Below are positions 9,683-21,700 of a stretch of 64,000 bases of DNA, in pieces. The position numbers were made by a program, and so were the translations under genes. Position 1 is the first letter of the stretch, and each line of letters begins with the position of its first letter. Below the pieces are notes generated by a model. The model saw only the letters and a program-made list of their open reading frames with translations, did not search any database and had not been told where the DNA came from. The DNA is taken from contig NC_090620.1 of NCBI RefSeq assembly GCF_004359215.1, positions 3,315,492 through 3,379,491 on the forward strand, in the 5' to 3' direction. This DNA is from Bremia lactucae. Lineage: Eukaryota > Oomycota > Peronosporomycetes > Peronosporales > Peronosporaceae.

Positions 9683-10281
9683 CTAATAAAGCAACAGATT
9701 GTTATCGATAAAAAATTGATGTAACCTTGCACGCAAGCGTGCCGGTAATGTAATACCTGAATCCGAGTTCTTTAAAGCTCGTAGCAGAGCTACCCACTGT
9801 TCATCCCTGGCGTAAGCCGAACGGATTAATTCAGGAATAGGTGACGAGATCGTTAAATGAGAATGCTCATAATCCGGCCTGCGTGATAACGCATCGGCCA
9901 AAGTATTTTGCTTGCCGAGTTTATGCTTCACCTCAAAGTCGTATTCCGCATAAAAGGATAGCCATCGGGCCATTCTCTGTGAGAGATGGGGCGACTTAGT
10001 CGCCGTGCGTACTGACGCGTGATCTGTATAAATCACAAACGGTTTAGAGCCGAGCAGATAGACTCTGAATTTGACGAGAGCATACTTCATAGCAAGTAAC
10101 TCTTTGTCATGAACTGGGTAGTTCTTATCCGCAGCTTTAAGCTGTATAGACTCGAACGCAATAACACGTTCGTGTCCATCAACTTCTGTTTGTAACAGAG
10201 CACTGCTAATGGCGAAATTTGAAGCGTCACAGACGTCACTAAAAGGCCAATTTGGGTTTGGCAGTGCCAGAATCGGAGCAT
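9683..10281 (-). pseudogene. RNase H of element C
   Basis: The frame 9683-10,090 contains FVIYTDHASVRTA, HLSQRMARWLSF and HKLGKQNTLADALSRRPDY, the conserved end of gypsy RNase H. The preceding part (10,087-10,281) is frameshifted but keeps the equivalents of SNFAISS and HDKEL in another frame. RNase H removes the RNA strand during reverse transcription. Confidence 0.85.
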
Positions 10282-10466
10282 GGATAAGACTATCCTTGAC
10301 TACTCAAAAAGCATTCTTTTCGGTGCTAATCCAGCACTATTCTGTATCCTTTTTAAGGAGATTAGATAATGGCCTAGCCATATCAGCGTAGATTTCGCTA
10401 TATTTGTGTAAATTTATTGGCAAGACCCAACCACTTACGCAAATCCTTTTGGTTTTTAGGAACCGG

Positions 10467-11251
10467 TCAATCTACGATGGCCTTCACCTTAGCGGGATCC
10501 GCTCTAAGGCCTCGCTTTCCAATGAAGCATCCTAAAAAAGGGATTTCGTCTGCGCCAAAAATGCATTTAGATGCATTGGCATACAATTTGTTTGTGCGCA
10601 TGCACTCGAGCACTGCTCGCAAATGGTCTAAATGGTTTTCCATATCCGACCGACCCTGCTCCGCACGCCGATGGACAAAAATGTCATCGCAATCAGTCTG
10701 TGCATAACCTCGATGAGGGCGAAACAGTTGCGTCACCAGACGATTAAAGGTTGCCGGGGCGTTGGAAAGCCCTTGTGGCATGACCAGCCACTCCCATAAC
10801 ATGCCGCTTGGGGTGCTGACCGCTGTAAACGGGATATCGCTAGCTCGCATGAGCAATTGGTAGTAACCATCGACTAAGTCCAATGCACTGTACATTGTAC
10901 ATCCCACCATATTATTCTGAAGAACATCCTATCTAGGAATAAGGGGTTTGTGCTGGTATAGTGACAGCATTAAGCTTATTATAAGCATGTACAATGCCAT
11001 TTACCATTTGGCTTTTTAACACAAAATGTCGGTGTCGAATGAGGAGATTTGCTCTCTCGTGCCATTCCGGCCTCGTGTTCAGCACGGAAGAAATCGTCAA
11101 TGACGTCACACTGCTCCTTTGGTAAAGGCCATTGTCTTGTGACACAGTATTTGGTTCCCGGTACCAAGTCAATTTCATGACGAACACCTCTATCCGGAGG
11201 TAAAACAGATGGTGTGTTATTACATACCACATCTTGGAATTCCTTCATCAA
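10467..11251 (-). pseudogene. reverse transcriptase of element C
   Basis: The frame 10,979-11,251 gives the N-terminal fingers (GVRHEIDLVPGTKYCVTRQW, SPHSTPTFCVKKPNGKW). The frame 10,467-10,910 gives the palm with DGYYQLLMR, GLSNAPATFNR and TDCDDIFVH (C-D-D in place of Y-x-D-D). A 2-base loss near 10,996 relative to the duplicate at 13,372 breaks the frame between the two halves. Confidence 0.88.
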
Positions 11252-12078
11252 GGAATAAAAGGGATCCGTAAAATCGTTAAGGATCGATGACCCATTTCGC
11301 GCACTAATTGCAGCTTTGTGTTATCCAGGACAGCTTCGTCTAGAAGTGACGATGAGTTTAACTCATCCGTAGGTCGAATGACCACCATTTCAGATAAGTA
11401 ACCAGCCTTTAAGGCTCGACCGCACTCATCAATAGAAATTTCGTCTAGCTCTAAAAGAGCATGTAACGAGGGGATTGCCGGAAGGCTAACTCCCCCCCCC
11501 CTCAATGTTACCGGTTACGCCATTTACAAGCGTATGTACTTGCTCACTTGTATCACTTTGTGAGGGTATACACGCTTCGTGTCCATCCTGCCTTGGAGTG
11601 GAGACAACACGCCTCTTAGAGGCCGGGACATTCACGTCCCCGAGTTTTCCAGCCTGTATTGGTTCTATACAAGACATGGTGTCTAATGTGACATCCGACA
11701 AGGAGTTAGGTAACTCAAATCCTTTACCAGCGAACGTTTACGTATCGCTTCACGTACATTAGAAGGGTTTGACCCAAAATGCCCTGGCGAACCGTTAATC
11801 GTGTCACTTTTGACACTCAGTATGGTGCCACCTGGGCCACACTCGGTGGACATAGATGTGCGACTCCACGTACCGTGATGCATCAGGGACTTAGTAACGC
11901 CCCTGCAACATTCAACAGGGATATTGCATCCTTGATGATTCGGCCTTAGGCCAACAATGCTTTCAGCATTTAGTGAATCGTTATTATAACGAGTGTCACT
12001 CGACGGAAGATGTGCCGTTCCATTGATTTCCGCTGAGTCGGGCTCAGAATTAATGTTTCTAACATTGGAGCTTGTTAA
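11252..12078 (-). other. RT-protease spacer of element C (left duplicate)
   Basis: Short minus-strand frames (11,248-11,505, 11,486-11,701, 11,683-11,883) carry the polyprotein linker between protease and RT, broken by frameshifts. A C10 run lies at about 11,492. It is duplicated almost base for base at 13,629-14,456, where the run is C11. Confidence 0.6.
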
Positions 12079-12882
12079 CTAAGACAGTTCATTGTCTAAA
12101 ACAACACTTACAGCTTCAGTGAGTGGTATGCGCCAATAGCGCTTTTGTTGCCTAGCAAAGGTGGGTTCATGACTCTCCAAAACTTTGCTAGAAGCATTGC
12201 GCGTGGCGCCTAAGGTCTTAGACCTCCAATTGATCCACGGCTCGTGGTGGTCTAACCAGGCCATACCAAGGATGACATCATATCTCGAATCCAAATCAAG
12301 GACGAAACAGCGTTCCATACTGTCAAAGTCCAGAAACTTAATACCTAAGTTCAGTGGAACTTTGAGAGCAGTGACACGAGTCCCAGTCGCTAAGCATACA
12401 GTGATTGTATCACCTTCATGCGCCCTAAGCGCCTTGACGTATTGTTGACTTCCTTCAAGGGAAAGGCGTCGAGCATAATTGCAAGACGCTTTTGAGTCAA
12501 TTAAAATTGACCACGGCTTATCAAAGCCCTTTACAGTCGCTTGAGCGACTAGCAAGCCAGGCTTGTACTCTCGCCTCGTGCCATTGAGCACCGAGCTAAT
12601 TGGGGCTAGGTTATGTTTATTCTCACCTCCAGGAGGTTCAACAAAGCCTAGGTCTTCCTCAGTAGGGCGCATCGCACCAATTGGGTATCGACGTTTTCCC
12701 GCACCGCACCAGATCTCTGGTATAGGTCGGAGTTGGTGCTCTTCGAGCTTTCCACGTATTTCGTAGAGGACAGGCCGGACGTAAATGTTTCGTGCTTCCG
12801 CACATATATATCTACGGATGGTCTTATGCTGTTCCACAGCTTGAAGAGCCTCTTCTACTTCCTCAACGAGGCTTAAATCCAT
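12079..12882 (-). pseudogene. protease domain, element C (left duplicate)
   Basis: A 267-aa frame identical to 14,457-15,260. It contains WSILIDSKASCNYARRLSL, the retropepsin active site with D-S-K where D-S-G is expected, followed by FVLDLDSRYDVILGMAWLDH. The N-terminal half has PEIWCGAGKRRYPIGAMRPT but no complete CCHC knuckle. Confidence 0.8.
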
Positions 12883-12927
12883 AGGTTCCGCTCTATTAGA
12901 CGAAACCCATGTGCTCGAAGAGCTTGT

Positions 12928-13189
12928 TCAGTAGACAGGCGTGCTAACGCGAGCAGACTTAAAGGTAAACTCGGCGCGTAGCGCTATGACAACTGCCTTT
13001 TCAAACGTAGCCGGACGATATCGGAACAATTCCATCCGGGCGACGCCCTCATTGAGACCCCCCATAAAGATGGTCACTACAATTGCTTCTTGCACCGGGT
13101 CTTGATGCATAGATGCAATGAGAGTTCTCAACTCTTGAAAAAGTTCCCTAGGAATGTATATCTTGTTGAGTCGCTAGGAGCCGTGCTCG
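12928..13189 (-). pseudogene. gag fragment, element C (left duplicate)
   Basis: The frame 12,928-13,131 encodes the end of the capsid region (VVTIFMGGLNEGVARMELFR). It differs from the right duplicate by one base at about 12,984 (Val to Ala). It is cut by the gap. Confidence 0.7.
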
Positions 13190-13289
13190 NNNNNNNNNNN
13201 NNNNNNNNNNNNNNNNNNNNNNNNNNNNNNNNNNNNNNNNNNNNNNNNNNNNNNNNNNNNNNNNNNNNNNNNNNNNNNNNNNNNNNNNN
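13190..13289. other. assembly gap (100 N placeholder)
   Basis: Exactly 100 N, the usual mark for a join of unknown size. Both sides carry copies of the same 2.3-kb sequence. Confidence 0.99.
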
Positions 13290-13307
13290 TTCTGAAGAAC
13301 ATCCTTT

Positions 13308-13628
13308 CTAGGAATGGGGGGTTTGTGCTGGTAAAGTGACAGCATTAAGCTTATTATAAGCATGTACAATGCGCCATTTACCATTTGGCTTTTTGACACA
13401 AAATGTCGGTGTCGAATGAGGAGATTTGCTCTCTCGTACCATTCCAGCCTCGTGCTTAGCACGGAAGAAATCGTCAATGACGTCACACTGCTCCTTTGGT
13501 AAAGGCCATTGTCTTGTGACACAGTATTTGGTTCCCGGTACCAAGTCAATTTCATGACGAACACCTCTATCCGGAGGTAAAACAGATGGTGTGTTATTAC
13601 ATACCACATCTTGGAATTCCTTCATCAA
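13308..13628 (-). pseudogene. N-terminal RT fragment (right duplicate)
   Basis: It has the same fingers region as 10,979-11,251. Here the frame stays open through KKPNGKWRIVHAYNKLNAVT, so it represents the less damaged version. It stops at the 100-N gap. Confidence 0.85.
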
Positions 13629-14456
13629 GGAATAAAAGGGATCCGTAAAATCGTTAAGGATCGATGACCCATTTCGCGCACTAATTGCAGCTTTGTGTTA
13701 TCCAGGACAGCTTCGTCTAGAAGTGACGATGAGTTTAACTCATCCGTAGGTCGAATGACCACCATTTCAGATAAGTAACCAGCCTTTAAGGCTCGACCGC
13801 ACTCATCAATAGAAATTTCGTCTAGCTCTAAAAGAGCATGTAACGAGGGGATTGCCGGAAGGCTAACTCCCCCCCCCCCTCAATGTTACCGGTTACGCCA
13901 TTTACAAGCGTATGTACTTGCTCACTTGTATCACTTTGTGAGGGTATACACGCTTCGTGTCCATCCTGCCTTGGAGTGGAGACAACACGCCTCTTAGAGG
14001 CCGGGACATTCACGTCCCCGAGTTTTCCAGCCTGTATTGGTTCTATACAAGACATGGTGTCTAATGTGACATCCGACAAGGAGTTAGGTAACTCAAATCC
14101 TTTACCAGCGAACGTTTACGTATCGCTTCACGTACATTAGAAGGGTTTGACCCAAAATGCCCTGGCGAACCGTTAATCGTGTCACTTTTGACACTCAGTA
14201 TGGTGCCACCTGGGCCACACTCGGTGGACATAGATGTGCGACTCCACGTACCGTGATGCATCAGGGACTTAGTAACGCCCCTGCAACATTCAACAGGGAT
14301 ATTGCATCCTTGATGATTCGGCCTTAGGCCAACAATGCTTTCAGCATTTAGTGAATCGTTATTATAACGAGTGTCACTCGACGGAAGATGTGCCGTTCCA
14401 TTGATTTCCGCTGAGTCGGGCTCAGAATTAATGTTTCTAACATTGGAGCTTGTTAA

Positions 14457-15260
14457 CTAAGACAGTTCATTGTCTAAAACAACACTTACAGCTTCAGTGA
14501 GTGGTATGCGCCAATAGCGCTTTTGTTGCCTAGCAAAGGTGGGTTCATGACTCTCCAAAACTTTGCTAGAAGCATTGCGCGTGGCGCCTAAGGTCTTAGA
14601 CCTCCAATTGATCCACGGCTCGTGGTGGTCTAACCAGGCCATACCAAGGATGACATCATATCTCGAATCCAAATCAAGGACGAAACAGCGTTCCATACTG
14701 TCAAAGTCCAGAAACTTAATACCTAAGTTCAGTGGAACTTTGAGAGCAGTGACACGAGTCCCAGTCGCTAAGCATACAGTGATTGTATCACCTTCATGCG
14801 CCCTAAGCGCCTTGACGTATTGTTGACTTCCTTCAAGGGAAAGGCGTCGAGCATAATTGCAAGACGCTTTTGAGTCAATTAAAATTGACCACGGCTTATC
14901 AAAGCCCTTTACAGTCGCTTGAGCGACTAGCAAGCCAGGCTTGTACTCTCGCCTCGTGCCATTGAGCACCGAGCTAATTGGGGCTAGGTTATGTTTATTC
15001 TCACCTCCAGGAGGTTCAACAAAGCCTAGGTCTTCCTCAGTAGGGCGCATCGCACCAATTGGGTATCGACGTTTTCCCGCACCGCACCAGATCTCTGGTA
15101 TAGGTCGGAGTTGGTGCTCTTCGAGCTTTCCACGTATTTCGTAGAGGACAGGCCGGACGTAAATGTTTCGTGCTTCCGCACATATATATCTACGGATGGT
15201 CTTATGCTGTTCCACAGCTTGAAGAGCCTCTTCTACTTCCTCAACGAGGCTTAAATCCAT
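14457..15260 (-). pseudogene. protease domain, element C (right duplicate)
   Basis: Identical in translation to 12,079-12,882, including the D-S-K active-site change. Being next to the complete gag and 5' LTR, this is the copy that belongs to the element by position. Confidence 0.8.
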
Positions 15261-15305
15261 AGGTTCCGCTCTATTAGACGAAACCCATGTGCTCGAAGAG
15301 CTTGT

Positions 15306-16110
15306 TCAGTAGACAGGCGTGCTAACGCGAGCAGACTTAAAGGTAAACTCGGCGCGTAGCGCTATGGCAACTGCCTTTTCAAACGTAGCCGGACGATATC
15401 GGAACAATTCCATCCGGGCGACGCCCTCATTGAGACCCCCCATAAAGATGGTCACTACAATTGCTTCTTGCACCGGGTCTTGATGCATAGATGCAATGAG
15501 AGTTCTCAACTCTTGAAAAAGTTCCCTAGGAATGTATATCTTGTTGAGTCGCTAGGAGCCGTGCTCGCATGCGAAAGGCCTGATCAGCCGGTGCAAACAT
15601 GTTGATCATTTGCTGTTTCAGCGAATGCCATGAGGAAAAAGCGTCGTTTATGGACGTGCTGCACGATAGTGCCCACTCCATAGCTCTATCTCCAATTTGG
15701 AAATGGCCATAGCCACCTTTTGCCGTTCTGTCAAGAACAAGGCGGAATCAATGGACATTTCCATCTGCTTAATCCAAAAAGGGAGATTTTCTCCCTCTTT
15801 TCCCTCAAATGTCTTCACATTTATAGTTTAGAGGGCGAGCCCTCGGCTCTGAGTCAGGTACAGAGATGTACTGGGTTGGCATAGATGCCACTAAATGGTC
15901 CTGTACCTCACCGATTAGGGAGGCTTCGTACCGCATGAAGGCTTCAAGCCTTGCATGCAGGACCTCTGGTCCCTGGGAGATAATAAATTCCAGGTGCTCA
16001 AGCCCAAATAAGGTTTTGAGCTTGTTATAGCGGCGGGTTGCGCTTCTGACAACTCTGGAACCTCTTCCATATTCGTGAGAAGTTAGTCTTGTTAAGACTA
16101 AGGTGTACAA
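15306..16110 (-). pseudogene. gag, element C
   Basis: The frames 15,306-15,509 (capsid end, GGLNEGVARMELFRYRP) and 15,805-16,110 (N-terminal part, with RYNKLKTLFGLEHLEF) are joined by frameshifted sequence at 15,510-15,804. The leader between gag and LTR is short, as usual. The encoded shell protein is not intact. Confidence 0.7.
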
Positions 16111-16130
16111 TGACTACGAGTGCTACCAGG

Positions 16131-16650
16131 TGTAGCGGAGCTACCTCGCTCCTAAAGTCAGAAAAAGGCTTTCAGACTCAGAGAGTCACTTAGTTCTATT
16201 GAACTAATGGGTTTAACAACTCAGGGAGTCGTACAACTATTAAAGCTTAAGAAATCCACTAGTTGCCACTTGGTTCCACGAACCCCTGAATCCTAGTACA
16301 AGGGATTCAGGGGTTCGTAGAACCAAGTGGCAACTAGTGCCCAAGAGGATATACCTTAGAAAGGCTTCTATCTCTTACAGATCAATGCGCAAGCCTTAGG
16401 AAGGCACTTAACGATTTAAGATCAAAAAGAGGAATTGCACTTAATTTAATTATTTAAATCTAAAAACCTCATCCTAGCTAAATAAAACAGATTTTGGCCG
16501 CCAGATTTATATCTGGCAGCGACCACATTTGTTACCCATAATAATGGGATTTAAGCAACTAACTATTTTAAAATTAGATAAAAGGGTATTTTACCCATAA
16601 AGTAAATGTACCACAACAACAGTTCTCCAACCGATGTGTGCCCCATTACA
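16131..16650 (-). repeat. 5' LTR of element C (520 bp)
   Basis: In element orientation it runs TGTAATGGGGCACACATCGG ... GCTCCGCTACA, with TG..CA ends. It is nearly identical to the 3' LTR and contains the hairpin 16,257-16,339 with one mismatch at 16,275. The next bases toward gag are CCTGGTAGCAC; a TGG there fits a primer-binding site, but the tRNA is not assigned. Confidence 0.88.
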
Positions 16651-16797
16651 CCTAGAGTAGCTAAGACTTCTAAGCTACTTGTAATCTTCCTCTGCACGTT
16701 AGTGGACGCAAAATAATCGAGGCACCTTACACTCACTATCATCAGTGTAGGCTGGCTAGTGCTGTTATCAGTCTTAGCGGAAAGTGCCTCGTTACAT
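16651..16797 (+). repeat. family B LTR, right part
   Basis: The reverse complement of the start of the LTRs at 18,026 and 61,565 (GTAGCTAAGACTTCTAAGC, CTTCCTCTGCACGT, ending GCCTCGTTACA). With 6350-6602 it forms one LTR split by element C. Confidence 0.65.
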
Positions 16798-16955
16798 CTG
16801 ATAGTACTTCGTGGTCTGTTCAACGTTCACTCCAACACGTTCATGTCGAATGAAGAATGAGAGAGATATCAAGTTCCCTAACAAGGCAACCAAGCAACGC
16901 GTGAAAAGTTCACTCACTTAAATGACCTTGAATGGAAAGCGGTCAAACGTAGGTC
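16798..16955 (+). pseudogene. family B gag leader fragment, plus strand
   Basis: It follows the LTR end and matches the gag start of the minus-strand copy at 17,850-18,025 (TAGTACTTCGTGGTC leader, then a frame with a FTHLNDLEWKAV-like block). It stops where the opposite-strand copy begins. Confidence 0.5.
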
Positions 16956-18440
16956 TCTCGTTCGCTATATAAGAGAGGTCCAAACGTCGTTTTCTTGTCG
17001 TCTTGGAGGGTAAATAGATACAGCGTAGACGAAAATCTGTTTCAGGCTGATGTCCTCCCGTTCCGCTACAGAGATCGCTTGGTCTTGCGTTTCTAATTCA
17101 AGCCAGAACAGGTGACTCTTAACAGGACCATCTGCAAGACCTTCAATAATCACAGTTACCTGTGTTTGATCAACAATTTGATGACTACCGATACAAATGA
17201 CCAGATATCGTGTATGTTGGGCATAAGCGTGAATGTCACACTTGCCCTGCTTATATCCAGGAGCCCGACTCGAGCCCTTAATTCAGAAGTGGTAGCTCAA
17301 ATGTTTGTCTGATCCGGGTCTTAAAACTTCATACGAACCAAAGCTAATGGGTCGTGAAGCTTGAGCCTCAATGATCAAGATTTGGCACTTCCGACTGAGT
17401 TCGAAACGTCAAATTTCACTTTCGTCGCAGATCACTGATACGGCGAGCTTCTATGGCGTCGTCTAACTCGACGAACCATGTTAAAAGGGATTCGCCTTCG
17501 ACTGTCTCAAACTTAAAGATTTCTATCGTTAAGCTTTCGGGCCGACGCGGAAGCGTCAGCCCATTAGCAGCATTTACATGCTGCTGTCTCAACAGTATCA
17601 ATTGTTGAGCACCTGTTCTCTCAAAACGTCTGCGTGTTGCGAGCCTTGTTGTTAGAGCAAGGCTTCTTTCTCTTGGGCTCTGTCGATTTCATGTTGTTTG
17701 AACTTGTCATGGTCGTACTTTACTCGTCTCTACGAAGAGTGAACAACCTGGCGCTAACTGCTTGTCCCTTTTTTAGAAATTTCTTTTTTAGATTAAATTT
17801 CTTTCCTACTTTCTCCATATAATTTTTTACCCTATTTTTAACTAAGACCAACCTTATGCGTTCGATCGCTCTCCAGTCAAGGTCACTCAAATGAGTGAAC
17901 TCTCCACGCGTTGCGTAATAGCCTTTTTGACGGGCTTGAAAGCTCCATCCTTCTTCATCCAGCATGTCCATGTTAGCCTGAACAACTTGCGTAGGCTGTT
18001 GAACGGACTACGAAGTACTACTAAGTGTAACGGCACCATTCGCTAGTATTGATAACAGTACTAGTCAACCTACACTGATTACAGTTAAGGTGGGGTGCCT
18101 CGAATACTTCATGTACACAACGTGCAGAGAAAGTTTCTTAGTAGCTAAGAAGTCTTAGCTACTACCGGTAAGTTCTGAGGCTTAAGAATAGAAAAAAAGA
18201 ATTCTTTATTAACAGATTAAGTTTTTAAGTAATGATCTTCTATTTACTACTGACTTTATTATATTAATGATAAGCTATGTATGGCGCCTAGTTGGCACTG
18301 CACAATCGTGTCCTATGACGATTTGCGGGGTTGATTTAATTTAAATCAATCCTTAAAAATAACATTATCGTGTTGCATCAATATTACAAATTTAGTAAAT
18401 ATTGGGAATGTTAAGCCTCGACACGTGAATTCCTATACAC
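16956..18440 (-). mobile_element. family B Ty3/gypsy fragment: gag and LTR
   Basis: Minus-strand gag frames at 17,720-17,971 (GEFTHLSDLDWRAIERIRL), 17,416-17,601 and 16,965-17,153 are broken by frameshifts. The LTR starts at 18,026 (TGTAACGGCACCATTCGCTA on the plus strand) and fades at about 18,430. Related copies lie at 31,251-32,351 and 61,565. Pol is absent. Confidence 0.7.
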
Positions 18441-18754
18441 ACTCGAGGTGAGTAAGTCAAATATTGACAATTGCAAACTTTATTGTAATCAAAACCTTAT
18501 ATGTAACTGGTGCCTCGTTTGCATAAATAATATTGTCTCTAAAAGGAACTAATAAATATTATCTCATATGACAGCTAACAGTTAAGATATATGAATCTAT
18601 TATCGTTTATTAATTTCATGGCATGTAAAATTTCAATGAAAACACTTGCAGCTTAGCTGCTAGTACACTTCTCAATTTGCCAGCTACTCAACAAATCGAC
18701 TCCAAGAAGAACCTTAACCCCAGATCCATCCCAGTTCCCGCTCTCCTATTCCAA
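18441..18754. other. AT-rich spacer, nothing recognised
   Basis: Lies between the family B LTR and the LINE. There is no open frame of note. It may contain LTR-derived sequence (TATGTAACTGGTGCCTCG near 18,500). Confidence 0.5.
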
Positions 18755-21700
18755 TAAAAAATTAGCGGGTGCATCCCGTCCTGTCGTCAGTGAAATGTTG
18801 TCCGTCGCAACTGGCGTCACTGCTAGTGTGGTGCCTAGCATCCAGCCGAATACTGCGGCTCGCCTGTCCCCATCCTCAGCTTTGGCTGAGACGGGTTCTC
18901 TCTTTGGCGGCCCCAGCCGCTCAACTTGGCGCATCTCCGTCTTCCGCCCTGAGCTGAATGGCTTGGACGGTACCGAGGATGTGTTAATGGAAGCTACGAT
19001 GAACGGGCACGCATTCCATATGGAAGCCTTAGAATAGGTTGAGGCCAAGGAATTGGTAGTGATACCTGACACTGCTGCCTCACCTCCACTTGCGGGTCTG
19101 AGGCCGACGATGGCGGGCGTGGTGTCGCAACACGAACATTTTCGTCGTGATACCGCCGAACTGATGCGGCGAGATGCTGGGATGAGACGCCTAAGCATCT
19201 CGCTTGTGACATCGAATGGATCGAACGTCAGTGAGCCGCTGGTGGCTACTGGTTCGTTTATCGTATCTAGCATGGATCAAGTTTGGTCATACGATCAACG
19301 TCTTGCGAAGTACGACACCGTTATCGACACTGGACGCGCGCTCGCGAAATTTCGCTTCAGAAAGATCATGGCCTCGCTTTCCGGCAAGAAGCATGGCAAC
19401 GCTTCTGTGGAAGCACTCGTTTAGAGACACGAGATCAGCTAGAACTTCAAGCTCCCAGCGGGCAACCTCCGCGTGAAGTTGAAGTCGCAGGAGGCTTGTC
19501 TGCAACTTGAGCGCACCGAAGAGAACATCCTTGGTAGTGTCTATATGGTCAAGGAGTTTGACACCCTCGGTAGCAAGTACTTTCTTGACATCTCGAATGC
19601 CAACTTGGAAACCGACACGGCTAAATCCTGAAGTGCTGCAGCGCTTGTTCCTGCTTGGGTGCAAGCCCGTATATGACACCTTTCTCGAAGTGAACCTTGC
19701 GACTGACATCACCCGGCAACTTGGCGAGTGTACTTCTTGTTGAAATAATGGCCCAGTGCACCATTGGTGCACGGTAGTGTCTCTGGCCAAGTGCTGCTTG
19801 AAAACAAGCTTCACCCGGCATACGAAAAGACGTTCGCGTCGGAGCGACTACCATTCGGCTATCGCTCGAATCATGGCATTGATCTGGGCACAACTGACAG
19901 CGCCTGAGGCGGTGGCTGAGACCGCTCGACAACAACAGTGTTCGGAATTGCGAACGTACGCGCAGGCTGTCACTGCACCTACATCTTCACGTACAAGTCC
20001 GCCGACGATCTCTAAGGAGACCTCTCTTTGAAAGGCATTAAAAGACGGAAAGAAACGGGAATGCCAGCCCCAAGAAGGGGCTCTGCATGGCAAGCCAGCC
20101 CCTAATAATTACAGTGACGAAGAATAATTACTCCAGTGTACTGTCGATTACGATTTTTAAGGCTCCGCTGGTGCGGTCACTCCATCTGGAAGCCCTAACA
20201 CCGGGAAGAAAACCATGCTGCTGCTGACCAGCGGAGTGGATGGTGGATTCATCTCCCCTCCGAACAAGAAAAAACGCGGTCGCAACGCAATTGACTTTTC
20301 CAACATGTTAGTTAAAAAATCGGCGCAGACGCTGAATGGCATCGCCACCTCCAACTACTTCCACGCTCTCCAGACACTGAAGGCCAAGTTCAAATCGTAA
20401 AATTTGACTACTGTCAATCAGTTCGGAATTCGCCATCAAATTCTGTCTGTTGAGTGTGACGCGTCCCGACGACTGAAGACCTCGACTGAGTTTTCCTTTT
20501 TCGTCGAAAAGCATCGATCGAATATCAAGCGGGCCGTAAGCGTTTTCAGTCCTTGAAGTGGCTGAATCGATGCTGAACGGCGAGAATACGGCGCTGCTCA
20601 ACATTCTCCTTGATTATCTGGCGAATGCAGACGCACGGTTCGATGTTATGCGTAAGCTTCTCGAGAAAGCTACGAACCCTGATCACATCACCAAGAAGGG
20701 AATTACTGCACCTCTCGCCTGCAACAGCGCTTTGTCGCTGAAGATGGCAGCAAATGGTCAGGAGATAGCGGAGGTTGCCCAGTTGCATACCATCAATCGC
20801 GTACTATGTACAACGGAGCCTAATGTCGATATTAGATGCAGTACGAAGTGGAAGATGCTGACGGACTCGTCGGTCCCATCCAAACGCGACGGTATATTTA
20901 AGGTATGTGCCAAGCAATGGACGTCATCAAGTGCGATCACAGAGCTTTTCTGCGCATTAAAGGCTTGAGCATGTTTGAGCTCATGCTCATGTCCATTGCG
21001 TCAACGATCTTCTTTAACGAGCATTAGATTTAGTATCTCATTGGTCGACCAGTCCAGTGGATCCCGGCGCACTACACGCGACTGCTTCAGTCACACACCC
21101 TAATTTGTCTCTTCCGGTCTGAGCTTGGTGCTCACTGCATGAACCAATGGCGGAAGGTTCGACAGCAGGTTCCAAATCTAGACGACTTGGAGCAGCTTCG
21201 GCAGCTCGACGAATTTTACCCGGACGACTCTTCAGTGCTGCAAATTAAAGTTACTACCGACGACGTTATGATGATAGCAGGAGACGTGGTTTACAACTAC
21301 CTGGAGTAATATCAATGTTCTTACTGTAAACAAAAACGGCATCAAGAAGTTTGGGCATCTCGTTATCGAAAGCATGCTCTCAAAGTACTCTGTCTCACGT
21401 ATCTAAGAAACAAGTTGGCGACCGTGAGCTCCTCAGTTCATCTCGACTCGAGCTTCAATCCCAAAGCCTTTGTGAATGACTTTAACTCTCAGCTTTAACA
21501 ACCAACACGTCGACGTAGCAGTGGCGTGCGCACCTTGCTACAATCCGACTTTCCTAATTTCGACTCTGCGGTCGAAATCCCCAGCCTGTCTATCGCAGGA
21601 CGCTACCTCGAAGTCAAGGTGGTGGTTAAGGGGGCGCCCATATACAATCACAACGTGCACGCACCAGTTGATCGACAGGAGGAGCAACACTTTTTCTCGA

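Larger units (their letters stand above)
13290..15568 (-). repeat. right copy of the 2.38-kb duplication in element C
   Basis: This matches about 10,912-13,189 at a constant offset of 2377-2378. The one-base change in offset comes from the C10/C11 run. It includes the N-terminal RT (13,308-13,628), the spacer, protease (14,457-15,260) and the gag end (15,306-15,509). Differences are few, for example a 2-base insertion near 13,372 that keeps the RT frame open. Confidence 0.9.
6603..16650 (-). mobile_element. Ty3/gypsy chromovirus, family C, nearly complete
   Basis: Minus-strand order from the right: 5' LTR (16,131-16,650), gag, protease, RT, RNase H, integrase with HHCC zinc finger, chromodomain, polypurine tract (7108-7116, read as GGGGGAGGA) and 3' LTR (6603-7107). 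PR-RT-RH-IN order plus a C-terminal chromodomain places it in the chromoviruses. Coding frames are broken, and key residues are altered in protease and integrase, so it is inactive. It includes a 2.38-kb repeat around a 100-N gap, and carries an antisense open frame at 7221-8638. It interrupts a family B LTR. Confidence 0.88.

Noticed and set aside
13090..13609. Frames crossing 13,190-13,289
   Set aside because: They are held open only by the 100-N placeholder.
16563..16823. 86-aa minus-strand frame
   Set aside because: It lies across the end of the element C LTR and the family B LTR; repeat DNA, not a gene. A twin frame occurs at 7020-7232 in the other LTR.
18746..19273. 175-aa minus-strand frame
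   Set aside because: It is antisense to the N-terminal region of the decayed LINE and has no family signature.
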